From: Embleya sp045207655
GTDB taxonomy: Bacteria > Actinomycetota > Actinomycetes > Streptomycetales > Streptomycetaceae
DNA: 64,000 nucleotides
Reading direction: 5' to 3'
Assembly: GCF_045207655.1 (NCBI RefSeq)
Contig: NZ_CP108785.1
Coordinates: forward strand, 682,001 to 746,000
Part shown: positions 9,313-17,413 of the stretch, piece by piece
Layout of the letters: each line of letters begins with the position of its first letter
How positions within the stretch are numbered: position 1 is the first letter of the stretch
Notes under the pieces: generated by a model
What the model saw: only the letters and a program-made list of their open reading frames with translations
Databases searched by the model: none
Told to the model about the DNA's origin: nothing
Position numbers and translations under genes: made by a program

Positions 9313-9593
9313 TCAGCCGTCCGACCGACTGCCGTCGGGTCCCCCGCGGGCCGTCCAGGCGCTCGCGTCCTGGCCGTAGCGGGTGAGGAAGCGCGCGAAC
9401 TGCAAGCGGTCCGCGCTGTCCCAGTGTGCGGTGATCTCCTCGAAGGCACGGCGCTGCTCGGCGGCGTAGTCCCGGCGCGCGGACTCTCCGGCGTCGGTGA
9501 GTTCGACCAGGCTGCTGCGCCGTCCTGCTGGGAGGCGACGCGGCGGAGCAGGCCCTCCGCTGTGCATGCGGCGATGGCGCGGCTCCCACCGAG
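9313..9593 (-). pseudogene. MarR-family regulator, truncated and frameshifted
   Basis: The C-terminal half of a MarR repressor is clear: GRRSSLVELTDAGESARRDY then FEEITAHWDSADRLQFARFL. These are the wing of the winged helix and the dimerisation helix. The preceding AEGLLRRVASQQDG segment is in another frame, so a frameshift lies near 9530. Upstream of about 9593 the gene stops abruptly, replaced by plus-strand amidohydrolase DNA, so the N-terminal helices and the recognition helix are missing. It cannot encode a DNA-binding repressor. Confidence 0.7.
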
Positions 9594-10087
9594 GTGTTCG
9601 TCGTGCCCCGCACCGTGCCGAACGCCTCCCCGATGGGCATCACCGGCGACCGGCCGGCCGACGACCCGCGCGTGGCCTCCCGCCTCGGCACCGACTGGGA
9701 CACCACCTTGCGCTCCTGCTTCGGCCACTACCCCCAGGGCAAGCTCCAGGACGTCCTGGACGGCGCCAAGGCCCTCGCCGACGCCGGGGTGGACCTGCTG
9801 GTGGGCACCGACGTCTCCGTGCCCATGCCGTTCCTCGGCGGCCTCGCCCACGGCGCCGGCGTCAACCAGGAACTCCGGCACCTCGTCCAAGCCGGCCTGA
9901 CCCCCGCAACCGCACTGCGCGCGGCCACGCCACCACCGCCCGACGCTTCCACCTCTCCGACCGCGGCCGGATCGCCGAGGGCCTGCGCGCCGACCTGCTC
10001 CCGGCCGACGGCGACCCCACCACCACCATCACCGACACCCTCAACACCCGCGCCGTGTGGCGCCGCGGCGCTCACCTGGCTGCCTGA
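9594..10087 (+). pseudogene. C-terminal part of an imidazolonepropionase-like amidohydrolase, frameshifted
   Basis: The first frame gives LADAGVDLLVGTDVSVPMPF (with the metal-binding Asp), GGLAHGAGVNQELRHLVQAG and LTPATALRAAT, typical of the amidohydrolase barrel's last strands. Near 9930 the homology jumps to another frame that continues TTARRFHLSDRGRIAEGL, then DPTTTITDTLNTRAVWRRG. One missing base in the GCCACGCCACC stretch explains the change. The N-terminal HxH metal site and most of the barrel are absent because the gene starts abruptly at the truncated marR. It is a double-damaged remnant. Confidence 0.75.
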
Positions 10088-10093
10088 ACCCCG

Positions 10094-10501
10094 TCAGACC
10101 CAGAGGGCCGGCCCCCGAAGGGCCCGGCCCCGCCCGATCACGCCGACGCGGTACCGCGCGGCGTCCCACAGCCGGTTGCGGGTGGCGTGGTCACCGTGCC
10201 GGTACACCACCGGCACCTCCTCGACCAGACGCGGCAACTCGTCGACGACGCACCGCACCAGCGCGCGCTGCGCGTCGTCCAGGTACCCGGCGGTGCTCCC
10301 CAGACACCCGGAGGCCTCCTCGGCCTCCTCGGCGGCGGCCGCACGCTCGGCCGCGCGGTCGTGCTCGGACGCGGGCTCGCCGTGGTCGTGCCGGCGGCGC
10401 GGCAGGCGCCCGGCCTGTTCGTGCAAGTCGCGGTCGCGGTCCAGGGTCGGGCCGCGCGCGGGGAGTCGCCGGACGGGAGGACTCCGAGCCACCATCCGCA
10501 A
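10094..10501 (-). pseudogene. Aminoglycoside phosphotransferase-like fragment
   Basis: The frame contains a recognisable APH-fold catalytic region, LVEEVPVVYRHGDHATRN, where the HGD motif supplies the catalytic Asp, followed by RYRVGVIGRGRALRGP in place of the usual VIDFE metal motif. The upstream part RDLHEQAGRLPR also fits the family. The kinase N-lobe is absent and the second metal-binding Asp is not visible, so the product should be inactive. Residues about 1-25 are out of character and may not belong to the gene. Confidence 0.55.
10105..10130. terminator. GC-rich imperfect hairpin after the amidohydrolase remnant
   Basis: GGGCCGGCCC pairs with GGGCCCGGCCC across a short CGAA-containing loop, with one bulge. 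It lies 17 bases past the plus-strand stop and just within the 3' end of the minus-strand fragment. It may be an old bidirectional terminator; there is no U-tract. Confidence 0.4.
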
Positions 10502-10529
10502 GGCTCGGGGCGCGTCCGGGCGGCAGACG

Positions 10530-11144
10530 TCAGTCCCGGTCGCGGTGCTCTGTTCGCCCGTGAACTGCGATCGGCCCGGTGGCGGCGATCATGCTCTGCA
10601 GCAGCTCGAGGACTTCGGCCTGGACGTCGTCCGGGTCCCTGTCCCCGAGACCGGCGGCCGGGAACACGTAGGGGGCGAACACGCTCCAGCCCAGCACGGC
10701 GAGCACCGACGTCGCTGCCACGACTCGCGGGTCGTGCCGGTCGCGCGTCCGGTCGGGCGAGAGCCCCGCGTTCCACTCCCGGCCGACCAGTTCGGTGATC
10801 GCGTGGATGGCAGGCGATTGGTCGGCGAACACTTTCGAGGTGTCGCTGTCCAACACGGCCCAGGCGAGCATGCGGGCGTACGCCCGGGGGTCGCGGCCCA
10901 GCCGGGCGAGCGCTGTCGCGGTGTCCTCCGCGTCGGCGAGCAGGCGTCCGCCGTGGAGTGCGGAGGTGCGGAACACTTCGGCGAGCACCGCTTCCTTGGT
11001 CTTGAAGTAGTGGTGGATCAGCCCGTAGTTGACCCCGGCCCGCCGGGCGATCTCCCGCAGCGAGACCGCGGCGGGGCTGCGTTCGTGAAAGAGCTCGGTC
11101 GCGGCGGTCAGGATCTGCTCGCGTGCGGTGGACTCGTTTGTCAT
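10530..11144 (-). CDS. TetR-family transcriptional regulator
   Basis: A 204-residue protein with a standard TetR N-terminal helix-turn-helix at about residues 5-50: REQILTAATELFHERSPAAV, then SLREIARRAGVNYGLIHHYF, ending with KTKEAVLAEVF. The remaining helical domain binds an unknown ligand and ends in the charged tail GRTEHRDRD. It lies on the same strand as the decarboxylase/amidohydrolase genes, 211 bases past their end, and could be the regulator of that locus. The paired palindromes at 14.27-14.37 kb are of a size suited to TetR dimers. That link is inference. Confidence 0.9.
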   Translation of the reverse strand: MTNESTAREQILTAATELFHERSPAAVSLREIARRAGVNYGLIHHYFKTKEAVLAEVFRTSALHGGRLLADAEDTATALARLGRDPRAYARMLAWAVLDSDTSKVFADQSPAIHAITELVGREWNAGLSPDRTRDRHDPRVVAATSVLAVLGWSVFAPYVFPAAGLGDRDPDDVQAEVLELLQSMIAATGPIAVHGRTEHRDRD

Positions 11145-11355
11145 GTCGTCAGTGTGCTGGACAGCCCGGTCGAGGGCGCCGTGCCTCGCCCGGTGTGGCG
11201 GGCGTGCGAGACACGAGCGCCTTGAGCCTGTGCCGTGCGGGCCCGTCGAGGGCGCGGAACGGGCCCGGGTCCGAGCCGACGCAGCCGGCGGCCGGGTCCA
11301 TGTTGTGGAGCGCTGGTTCGGCCTGGGCCTCGCGTGGTCGGTCGTCGTCTGCGGC

Positions 11356-13002
11356 TCAATCCTTCGGTGCAGGGCGGTATTTGGCGGCGATGGCGGCGAG
11401 GCGGCCGGGGTAGTCCTCGGGCGCGACGACGGCCTCGATGAGCACGAGCCGGCCGGGATTGCGGTCGACGAGGTCCAAGGCGGCGTCGAGTTCGGCCGCG
11501 GTGCCGACTCGGGCGGTCAGGGCCTGGTCGGCGCCGAACGCGGCCGGGAGGTCGGTGTAGCGCCAGGCGGCGACGTCGTTGTACGGGGCGTTTGTCGGGT
11601 GGATGGCGCGTTCGATCGTGTATCCGCCGTTGTTGACGACGAGGACCACCGGTGCCGCCCCCGCGCGCGCGAGCGTGCCGAGTTCCTGCGCGGTGAACTG
11701 GAGCGATCCGTCGCCGATGGCCAGCAGCGTGCGCCGGTGGGGCGCGGCGACGCAGGTGCCGAGCGCGGCGGGCAGCGTGTAGCCGATGGACGACCACAGG
11801 ACCTGGCCGACCACGGTGACGCCGGCGGGCATGCGGGTGTCGAGGATCCCGAAGAACGAGGTGCCCTGTTCGGCGACGACCACGTCGCCGGGGCGGATGT
11901 ACGCCGCGAAGCGGTCCCACAGCGCGGCCTGGGTGAGCGGCTCGTGCGGCTCGGAGATCCGCGTGGCGCGGGCCGGGATTTGCGGCAACTTCCCGCGTAC
12001 GCGGCTTGTGGCGATGTCGGTGAGTACCGCGAGCGCGTCCGTCATGGGCAGATCGGGAAATTCGGTGTCCCCGATGCGCGACGCGTACGGTCCGACGTCG
12101 ATCGTCCGGCCGGCCGGGAAGCGGTGGGTGAAGCCGCCGGAGTTGCCGTCGCTGATGAGCACGCCGACGGCGATGAGGCAGTCGGCGTCCTCGACGAGGG
12201 CGCGGGTGACCGGTGCGCTGCCGGCTCCCGCGTACATCCCGGCGAAGGTCGGGGCGCTCTCGTCGACGACTCCCTTGCCCATGTTCATGGCGGCGGCCGG
12301 GAGCGGGCCCGCGGCGATGAGCTCGGCCAGCGCCTCGTGGGCGCCGTGCCGTTCGACGAGATGGTCGGCGAGTACGGCAGGCCGCGACGCGTGGGCGAGC
12401 AGCGCCGCGGCCTGCGCTCGGAAAGCCTGGGTCAGCGGGTCCGGTGGTGGGAACGCGTCGGGGAGCAGGGGCTCTTCGGGAGGCGGCGCGGGGTGGTCGA
12501 CCAGGTCGCGGGGAAGCGCGACGCGCACCGGGCGCTTGTGCGTCCAGCAGGCGCGCAGCACGCGGTCCATCTCCGCGGCGGCGTTCGCGGCGGTCAGGGT
12601 GACGCGGTCGCAGGTGACCTCGGCGTGCATGCGTTCGAAGCGGCCGAAGTCGCCGTCCGCCATGGTGTGGTGCATGGGGAGCCCGGCGTCCACGGCGCGG
12701 GTGGACGGTGCGCCGACGATCTGCACGACGGGGACGGACTCGGCGTAGGAGCCGCCGATGCCGTTGATCGCGCTGAGTTCGCCGACGCCGAAGGTGGTGA
12801 GGAGGGCGCCGGCGCCGCGCAGCCGTGCGTAGCCGTCCGCGGCGTAGGCGGCGCCGAGTTCGTTGCAGGTGCCGAGGAAGGCGAGTTCCGAGGCGTACAC
12901 CCGGTCGAGGAAGGCGAGGTTGTAGTCGGCGGGCACGCCGAACAGGTGCTCGATGCCGAGTTCGCGCAGGCGGGTGATGAGCCGGGCGGCGATGGTGGTC
13001 AT
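11356..13002 (-). CDS. Thiamine-diphosphate-dependent 2-oxo-acid decarboxylase
   Basis: The 548-residue protein has the three-domain architecture of pyruvate/indolepyruvate/branched-chain keto-acid decarboxylases. The N-terminal Pyr domain has GIEHLFGVPADYNLAFLD and the cofactor-activating Glu in CNELGAAYAADGYAR. The middle domain has GPYASRIGDTEFPD. The C-terminal PP domain carries the diphosphate/Mg2+ motif GDGSLQFTAQELGTLAR ... VVNNGGYT. The SYAESVPVVQIVGAPST region and the paired His in MHHTMADGDF are typical of the non-oxidative decarboxylase branch. The substrate is not decidable from sequence. Its start (13002) overlaps the stop of the upstream amidohydrolase gene by 4 bases (ATGA), implying translational coupling and a shared catabolic task. 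Confidence 0.9.
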   Translation of the reverse strand: MTTIAARLITRLRELGIEHLFGVPADYNLAFLDRVYASELAFLGTCNELGAAYAADGYARLRGAGALLTTFGVGELSAINGIGGSYAESVPVVQIVGAPSTRAVDAGLPMHHTMADGDFGRFERMHAEVTCDRVTLTAANAAAEMDRVLRACWTHKRPVRVALPRDLVDHPAPPPEEPLLPDAFPPPDPLTQAFRAQAAALLAHASRPAVLADHLVERHGAHEALAELIAAGPLPAAAMNMGKGVVDESAPTFAGMYAGAGSAPVTRALVEDADCLIAVGVLISDGNSGGFTHRFPAGRTIDVGPYASRIGDTEFPDLPMTDALAVLTDIATSRVRGKLPQIPARATRISEPHEPLTQAALWDRFAAYIRPGDVVVAEQGTSFFGILDTRMPAGVTVVGQVLWSSIGYTLPAALGTCVAAPHRRTLLAIGDGSLQFTAQELGTLARAGAAPVVLVVNNGGYTIERAIHPTNAPYNDVAAWRYTDLPAAFGADQALTARVGTAAELDAALDLVDRNPGRLVLIEAVVAPEDYPGRLAAIAAKYRPAPKD

Positions 13003-14243
13003 CGGGCGCTCTCCGCGGGGGCCGCGCCGAGTGCGGGCTCCGCCATGCCGAGCATCGCGAGCGCGTTGCCGCGCGCGATCCTGTAGAGCTCGTCGGGCTC
13101 CACCCGGTCGGCGATCCGCTCGAGGATGTCCCGGGTGTGGGGCCAGGTGCCGTCCTGGTGTGGGTAGTCGGTCTCGAAGGTGATGCGCTCGATGCCCACG
13201 GCCCGGCGCGAGGCGATGCCGAAGTCGTCCTCGAAGAAGCAGCCGAAGACGCGGCCCGCGGCGTAGGTGCTGGGCGGTTCGGTGAGGGATGGGTCGAGGC
13301 CGGCCCAGGAGGCGCTGTGCCGGAAGACGTTGTCCACCCGTTCGAGGACGAACGGCATCCAGCCGATCTGCCCTTCGGAATAGGCGATCTTCAGGTTGCG
13401 GAACCGGGCGAGGACGCCGGACATGAGCCAGTCGACGAACGAGTACTGGGCGTTGGCGAAGGTCAGTGCCATGCGCACGCCCTCGGGCGCGTCGGGTGAG
13501 GTCACCGGCATGCGCGAGCTCGACCCGATGTGCATGCACACCACCGTCCCGGTCTCGTCGCAGGCGGCGAGGAATGGGTCCCAGTGGCGGCGGTGGTCGT
13601 GGATGCTGGGCAGCCCGAGGTTGGCCGGCAATTCGGTGAATGCCACGGCGCGGCAGCCGCGTTCGGCGTTGCGCCGGACTTCGTCGGCGGCCGCCCGGGG
13701 GTTCCACAGGGGAACGATGCACAGCGGCAGCAGCCGCCCACCGGAGCCGCCACACCATTCCTCGATCATCCAGTCGTTGTAGGCGCGTACGCACGACATG
13801 GCGAGGTCGCGGTCCTTGGCCTCCAGGAAGGTCTGGCCGCAGAAGCGCGGGAACGTCGGGAAGCACAGCGACATCTCGGTGTGGTTGAGGTCCATGTCGG
13901 CCAGGCGCGCGACCGGGTCGTGGCAGCCGGGACGCATCTCGGAATAGGCGATCGGCTCCATGGTCAGCGCCGCGCGGTCGAAGCCCACGCAGGCCATGAC
14001 CTGCGGGATCGGTTTCCTGAGGTCCTCGTAGGCCCACCAGTCGGTCTCCGGCCCGTCGCCGCCGAAGTGGTACTTCACCGTGTTGGCGGTCACGTACTCG
14101 GTGCGGCAGGTCCCGCGCACCACGTGCCGACCGCGCTCGCGGTCGCGGGCCGGCAGGCGGTTGCTCCACAGGTCGGGCGGTTCGACGACGTGGTCGTCGA
14201 CGGAGACGACGAGCGGGAGATCACGGGTCACAGGGGCCTCCAT
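12999..14243 (-). CDS. Amidohydrolase-2 family metal-dependent hydrolase/decarboxylase
   Basis: This 414-residue TIM-barrel protein matches the PF04909 group, which includes ACMS decarboxylase-like and hydrolytic enzymes. An N-terminal VVSVDDHVVEPPDLWSNRLP supplies the first metal/acid motif. CMHIGSSS holds a barrel His, and the C-terminal FETDYPHQDGTWPHTRDIL holds the conserved Asp. The protein also has the family's LADMDLNHTEMSLCFPTFPR loop. These enzymes hydrolyse or decarboxylate ring-derived or carboxylated substrates in the cytoplasm. The gene leads an operon with the downstream decarboxylase and is read from a promoter region shared with the divergent deacylase gene. The start at 14243 is the first Met in the conserved region. 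Confidence 0.88.
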   Translation of the reverse strand: MEAPVTRDLPLVVSVDDHVVEPPDLWSNRLPARDRERGRHVVRGTCRTEYVTANTVKYHFGGDGPETDWWAYEDLRKPIPQVMACVGFDRAALTMEPIAYSEMRPGCHDPVARLADMDLNHTEMSLCFPTFPRFCGQTFLEAKDRDLAMSCVRAYNDWMIEEWCGGSGGRLLPLCIVPLWNPRAAADEVRRNAERGCRAVAFTELPANLGLPSIHDHRRHWDPFLAACDETGTVVCMHIGSSSRMPVTSPDAPEGVRMALTFANAQYSFVDWLMSGVLARFRNLKIAYSEGQIGWMPFVLERVDNVFRHSASWAGLDPSLTEPPSTYAAGRVFGCFFEDDFGIASRRAVGIERITFETDYPHQDGTWPHTRDILERIADRVEPDELYRIARGNALAMLGMAEPALGAAPAESAR

Positions 14244-14270
14244 GCTGGGCGGGCGGCGCATCGACCGCTG

Positions 14271-14289
14271 GATTAGCCAATGGCTAATC
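14271..14289. promoter_or_regulatory. Perfect 19-bp palindrome, likely operator 1
   Basis: GATTAGCCA-A-TGGCTAATC has 9-bp arms with a one-base centre. It overlaps the place where a minus-strand -10 box would lie, upstream of the amidohydrolase gene. A second copy is centred exactly 80 bp away. Confidence 0.75.
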
Positions 14290-14295
14290 CAGCCG

Positions 14296-14326
14296 GAAGT
14301 CAAGGGCCTCCACCGCTCTTGACTTC
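14296..14326. promoter_or_regulatory. Back-to-back TTGACT -35 boxes of a divergent promoter
   Basis: GAAGTCAAG (14296-14304) and CTTGACTTC (14318-14326) form an inverted repeat, placing a TTGACT on each strand pointing outward. With 17-base spacing, the -10 regions fall at about 14342-14347 (plus, GACGGT) and over operator 1 (minus, TTGGCT). The -35 boxes are good; the -10 boxes are weak. Confidence 0.5.
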
Positions 14327-14350
14327 GCCGACCCAGCGCGCGACGGTGGC

Positions 14351-14369
14351 GATTGGCCATTGGCTAATC
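14351..14369. promoter_or_regulatory. Near-perfect 19-bp palindrome, likely operator 2
   Basis: GATTGGCCA-T-TGGCTAATC differs from a perfect palindrome at one pair and matches operator 1 closely. It lies 15 bases before the ATG of the deacylase gene, at or just after its probable transcription start, where a bound repressor would block initiation. Confidence 0.75.
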
Positions 14370-14383
14370 GAAGGGTGGAGCGC

Positions 14384-16081
14384 ATGTACGACCTCGTCAT
14401 CCGCGGCGGCACCGTGGTGGACGGCTCGGGTCTGCCCGGCTACCGCGCCGACGTCGGCGTCACCGCCGGGCGCATCGCCCGGATCGGCCGAATCCCCGGG
14501 CGCGGCGCCGAGGAGATCGACGCCGCGGGACTGGTGGTCACGCCGGGCTTCATCGACGGCCACACTCACATGGACGCCCAGGTCTTCTGGGACGAGCAGG
14601 GCAGTTGCTCGGCCTGGCACGGCGTCACGACCGCGGTCATGGGCAACTGCGGCTTCACCCTCGCCCCCGCTCGGGCCGACGCCCGCCACCTGGTCACCCG
14701 CAACCTGGAGCGCGCCGAGGAGATCTCGGCGGCGGCCATGGAACAGGGCATCGCGTGGACCTGGGAGACCTTCCCGGAATTCCTCGACGCCGTCGACCGA
14801 CTGCCCAAGGCCATCAACTACGCCGCCCAGGTGGGGCATTCGGCCCTGCGCACCTGGGCGATGGGCGAGAGCGCCTTCGACGGCCCCGCGTCCGAGAGCC
14901 AACTCGCCGCGATGGAGGCGGCGCTGCGGGACGGCCTGCGCTCCGGCGCGGTCGGCTTCACGACCACCCGCAACGACAACCACGAAACGGCCGACGGCCG
15001 ACCCGTGGCCTCACGGCTCGCCGGCTGGGAGGAAGTGCGGCGGCTCGTGGGCGTACTCGCCCGCGAGGGCGCCGGAGTCTTCGAGATCACCCACGAGCCT
15101 GCCGCAGCCGGCCCCGACGAGGCACGCGAGGAGTACTTCGCCCGCATCCGCGCCTTGGCCGCCGAAACCGGCGTGCCGTTCAACTTCGGCGTCAGCGGCC
15201 GCAACGGCGTCTTCCACGGCCTGCGGCTGCTGGACTCCATCGCGGCAGCCGGCGGGGTCGCGTACGGACTCGGCCACAGCCGCGGCATCAACACCGTCAC
15301 CTCGTTCCGCACCAAGACCGCGTTCGACAAGCTGCCGTTGTGGAGCGAGGTCCGCGCGCTGCCGTTGGAGGACCAGCGCAGGGCGTTCACCGACCCGGAG
15401 ACCCGCGCCCGGCTCGTCGCCATCGCGCTCGAAGGGCCGTACGGCCGGGCCATCGGTGCCGAGGCCCGCAAGCCCGACTTCGACCGCATGCGCGTGTACG
15501 ACAAGCCCATGCCGCCGCTGCGCACCATCAACAAAGCAGCCGCCGCACGCGGCGTGGGACCGGTCGACCTCATCCTCGACTTGGCGCTGGAGACCGACTT
15601 CCACCAGATGTTCATCCAGGCGGTGGTCAGCGACGATCCAGCGGACCTGCTGCCGGTCATGCGCCACCCCCGCGCGGTGATGACCTTCACCGACAGCGGC
15701 GCCCACGTCGGATCGATGGCCGACGCGTCGCTGCACACGCTGCTGCTGGGCCACTGGGTGCGCGAAGAGCGGGCCTTCACGCTCGAGGAGGCGATCCGCA
15801 TGGTCTCCTACGCCCCCGCCGTGGCCTGGGGCTTCCACGACCGCGGCCTGCTGCGCGAAGGCCTCGCCGCCGACCTCAACGTCATCGACCCCGACACCGT
15901 CGCACCTCTGATGCCGGAAGTCGCCTACGACATCCCCGGCGGCGCGTACCGCCTCCGCCAGCGAGCCGCCGGGATCGCCGCCACCGTAGTGGCCGGCCGG
16001 GTGGCATTCCGCAACGGCGTCGACACCGGCACGCGGGCGGGACGGCTGCTGCGCGGCCCACTCGCGAATCGTCGATGCTAG
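14384..16081 (+). CDS. N-acyl-D-amino-acid deacylase family amidohydrolase
   Basis: A 565-residue protein of the D-aminoacylase/dihydroorotase-like amidohydrolase group. It opens MYDLVIRGGTVVDGSGLPGY, a beta-sandwich strand. The metal-binding motif GFIDGHTHMDAQVFWDEQ follows at about residues 57-75, then GVTTAVMGNCGFTLAP, which is diagnostic for N-acyl-D-amino-acid deacylases. Later come HSRGINTVTSF and FTDSGAHVGSMAD with the catalytic Asp region, and AADLNVIDPDTVAP near the end. Enzymes of this group remove acyl groups from D-amino acids or hydrolyse related amides using Zn. A GGTGGAG precedes the ATG. The gene is divergent from the amidohydrolase/decarboxylase operon and probably co-regulated with it. 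Its stop codon overlaps the stop of the next gene. Confidence 0.9.
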   Translation: MYDLVIRGGTVVDGSGLPGYRADVGVTAGRIARIGRIPGRGAEEIDAAGLVVTPGFIDGHTHMDAQVFWDEQGSCSAWHGVTTAVMGNCGFTLAPARADARHLVTRNLERAEEISAAAMEQGIAWTWETFPEFLDAVDRLPKAINYAAQVGHSALRTWAMGESAFDGPASESQLAAMEAALRDGLRSGAVGFTTTRNDNHETADGRPVASRLAGWEEVRRLVGVLAREGAGVFEITHEPAAAGPDEAREEYFARIRALAAETGVPFNFGVSGRNGVFHGLRLLDSIAAAGGVAYGLGHSRGINTVTSFRTKTAFDKLPLWSEVRALPLEDQRRAFTDPETRARLVAIALEGPYGRAIGAEARKPDFDRMRVYDKPMPPLRTINKAAAARGVGPVDLILDLALETDFHQMFIQAVVSDDPADLLPVMRHPRAVMTFTDSGAHVGSMADASLHTLLLGHWVREERAFTLEEAIRMVSYAPAVAWGFHDRGLLREGLAADLNVIDPDTVAPLMPEVAYDIPGGAYRLRQRAAGIAATVVAGRVAFRNGVDTGTRAGRLLRGPLANRRC

Positions 16082-16890
16082 TGCCGCGCCCGGCAACGTT
16101 TGCCCCGTCGCGGTGTCCGGTGCGGTGCCTCGGTGTGCCGCCGGAACGTTTCCGGGTCGCACCCGTCCCCCGAGAACCGCCTGCCTGGGCACGACCACGA
16201 CCACGAGCGGGACCACGAGCGCGACCGCTGCAACCGCTGCGGTGCTGCCACCAGGGCGTCGACGCTGCGCGCCAACGGTAATACCTCGAGGTGATTCAGC
16301 AGTCTGACGCGCGCCCACGCAACGGCGTCGACGAACTCCAAGGCGCCCTCCACCATCACGAGGGTTCCCTCGTCGACGCGCGTCGGCAAGCGCGAGTCGA
16401 CCGACGACGATTCGATGCCCCGTCTCGGTCCGGGCCCGCAGACGTTCAGGAGGAACGCGCCGTGCTCGAAGACGTCGAGGAACGCCGAATCCTCACGGAG
16501 AGCCGCAGCACGCTGGGACCACTCCCGCCCTCTTCGGAACGACACGCTCCCCGCGCCGTCGACCACACCGGACTCCTCGGCCGCCTCCAGCAACAGCGAC
16601 GCCTGCCGCAGGACCCGGATCTCTCCGTCGAGAAGCGTCATCGTCGGCCCGAGGTACTTGGCCAAGGCGTGTACCCGGGCCCGCAGGGTGATCTGCTCCA
16701 ACGCCCCGAATCCCGGTCGCGGTACGGCGGGGTCCATGACGGCGGACAGCACGTGTGTCGCACTCGTGGTCACCCGAACGTCGTCGGGCAACGCCGCCCC
16801 GGCATCAGCGAGGAACGTGTCGAGAACGGCCTCCGTGTCGACACCCATCAGTGGCCGCGAACCGAGGTTTCGGGGAGACGAGTTCGCCAT
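16078..16890 (-). CDS. Hypothetical protein
   Basis: A 270-residue protein when started at the Met at 16890. The body is helix-rich and protein-like: VDTEAVLDTFLADAGAALPD, ALEQITLRARVHALAKYLG, TMTLLDGEIRVLRQASLLLE and DVFEHGAFLLNVCGPG. The last 40 residues are Ser/Trp/Arg-rich (LQRSRSWSRSWSWSCPGRR) and look like a read-through tail. No family is recognised, and no signal peptide or membrane segment is seen. It converges on the deacylase gene: the two stop codons share the palindrome CTAG at 16078-16081. Confidence 0.6.
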   Translation of the reverse strand: MANSSPRNLGSRPLMGVDTEAVLDTFLADAGAALPDDVRVTTSATHVLSAVMDPAVPRPGFGALEQITLRARVHALAKYLGPTMTLLDGEIRVLRQASLLLEAAEESGVVDGAGSVSFRRGREWSQRAAALREDSAFLDVFEHGAFLLNVCGPGPRRGIESSSVDSRLPTRVDEGTLVMVEGALEFVDAVAWARVRLLNHLEVLPLARSVDALVAAPQRLQRSRSWSRSWSWSCPGRRFSGDGCDPETFRRHTEAPHRTPRRGKRCRARH

Positions 16891-17413
16891 GTCCGCCCGC
16901 TCGGCCACCGCGATGGCCTCGGCGGCCCGGGACCCACGATGAACCGCCCGGGCCGCCGGCGAAGCGTCCGGGCCGCGGCGATGCGGCCCGGGAGGGCGAG
17001 GCCGAAGGCCGGCGGTCCCGGGCGGCAGGATGATCGGGCCGGAACTCCCCCTGGCGAGGTCGGCGGGACGGACGTGGCGGGCCGGCCTCTCCGGGAGAGT
17101 TCGGCCGGCCCACCACATCGCCGCACCCCTGCGCGGACCACGACCGGGCGGTCGCCGCTCGGCTTCGCGGTGAACACGCGGGTACTCGGTAGCGCCGCCG
17201 CGGCCGGGCTCTCGGGCTCTCATGGCCCCCGCCGGTGACCTGCGCATCGCGTCGATCACGTCCCGGGCGGACGGATTCGGCCGCCGTCGCCCGGGCGTCT
17301 CGCCGCCGGCGTCCGCGGCGGGGCAAACGGCAGGCCGCGTGCGGTATTGTCAGCGCCATACCGCATCGCATGGCGGCCTCCTTCCTCGTGGCGAATCCGT
17401 TCGGAGGTCCTCC
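16891..17413. promoter_or_regulatory. Intergenic region with an inverted repeat upstream of the GNAT gene
   Basis: No convincing gene is found in this 0.5-kb divergent gap. TGCGGTAT at 17340-17347 and ATACCGCA at 17358-17365 form an 8-bp inverted repeat with a 10-base spacer, about 50 bases before the GNAT start. It could be an operator or part of a promoter. Confidence 0.35.
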
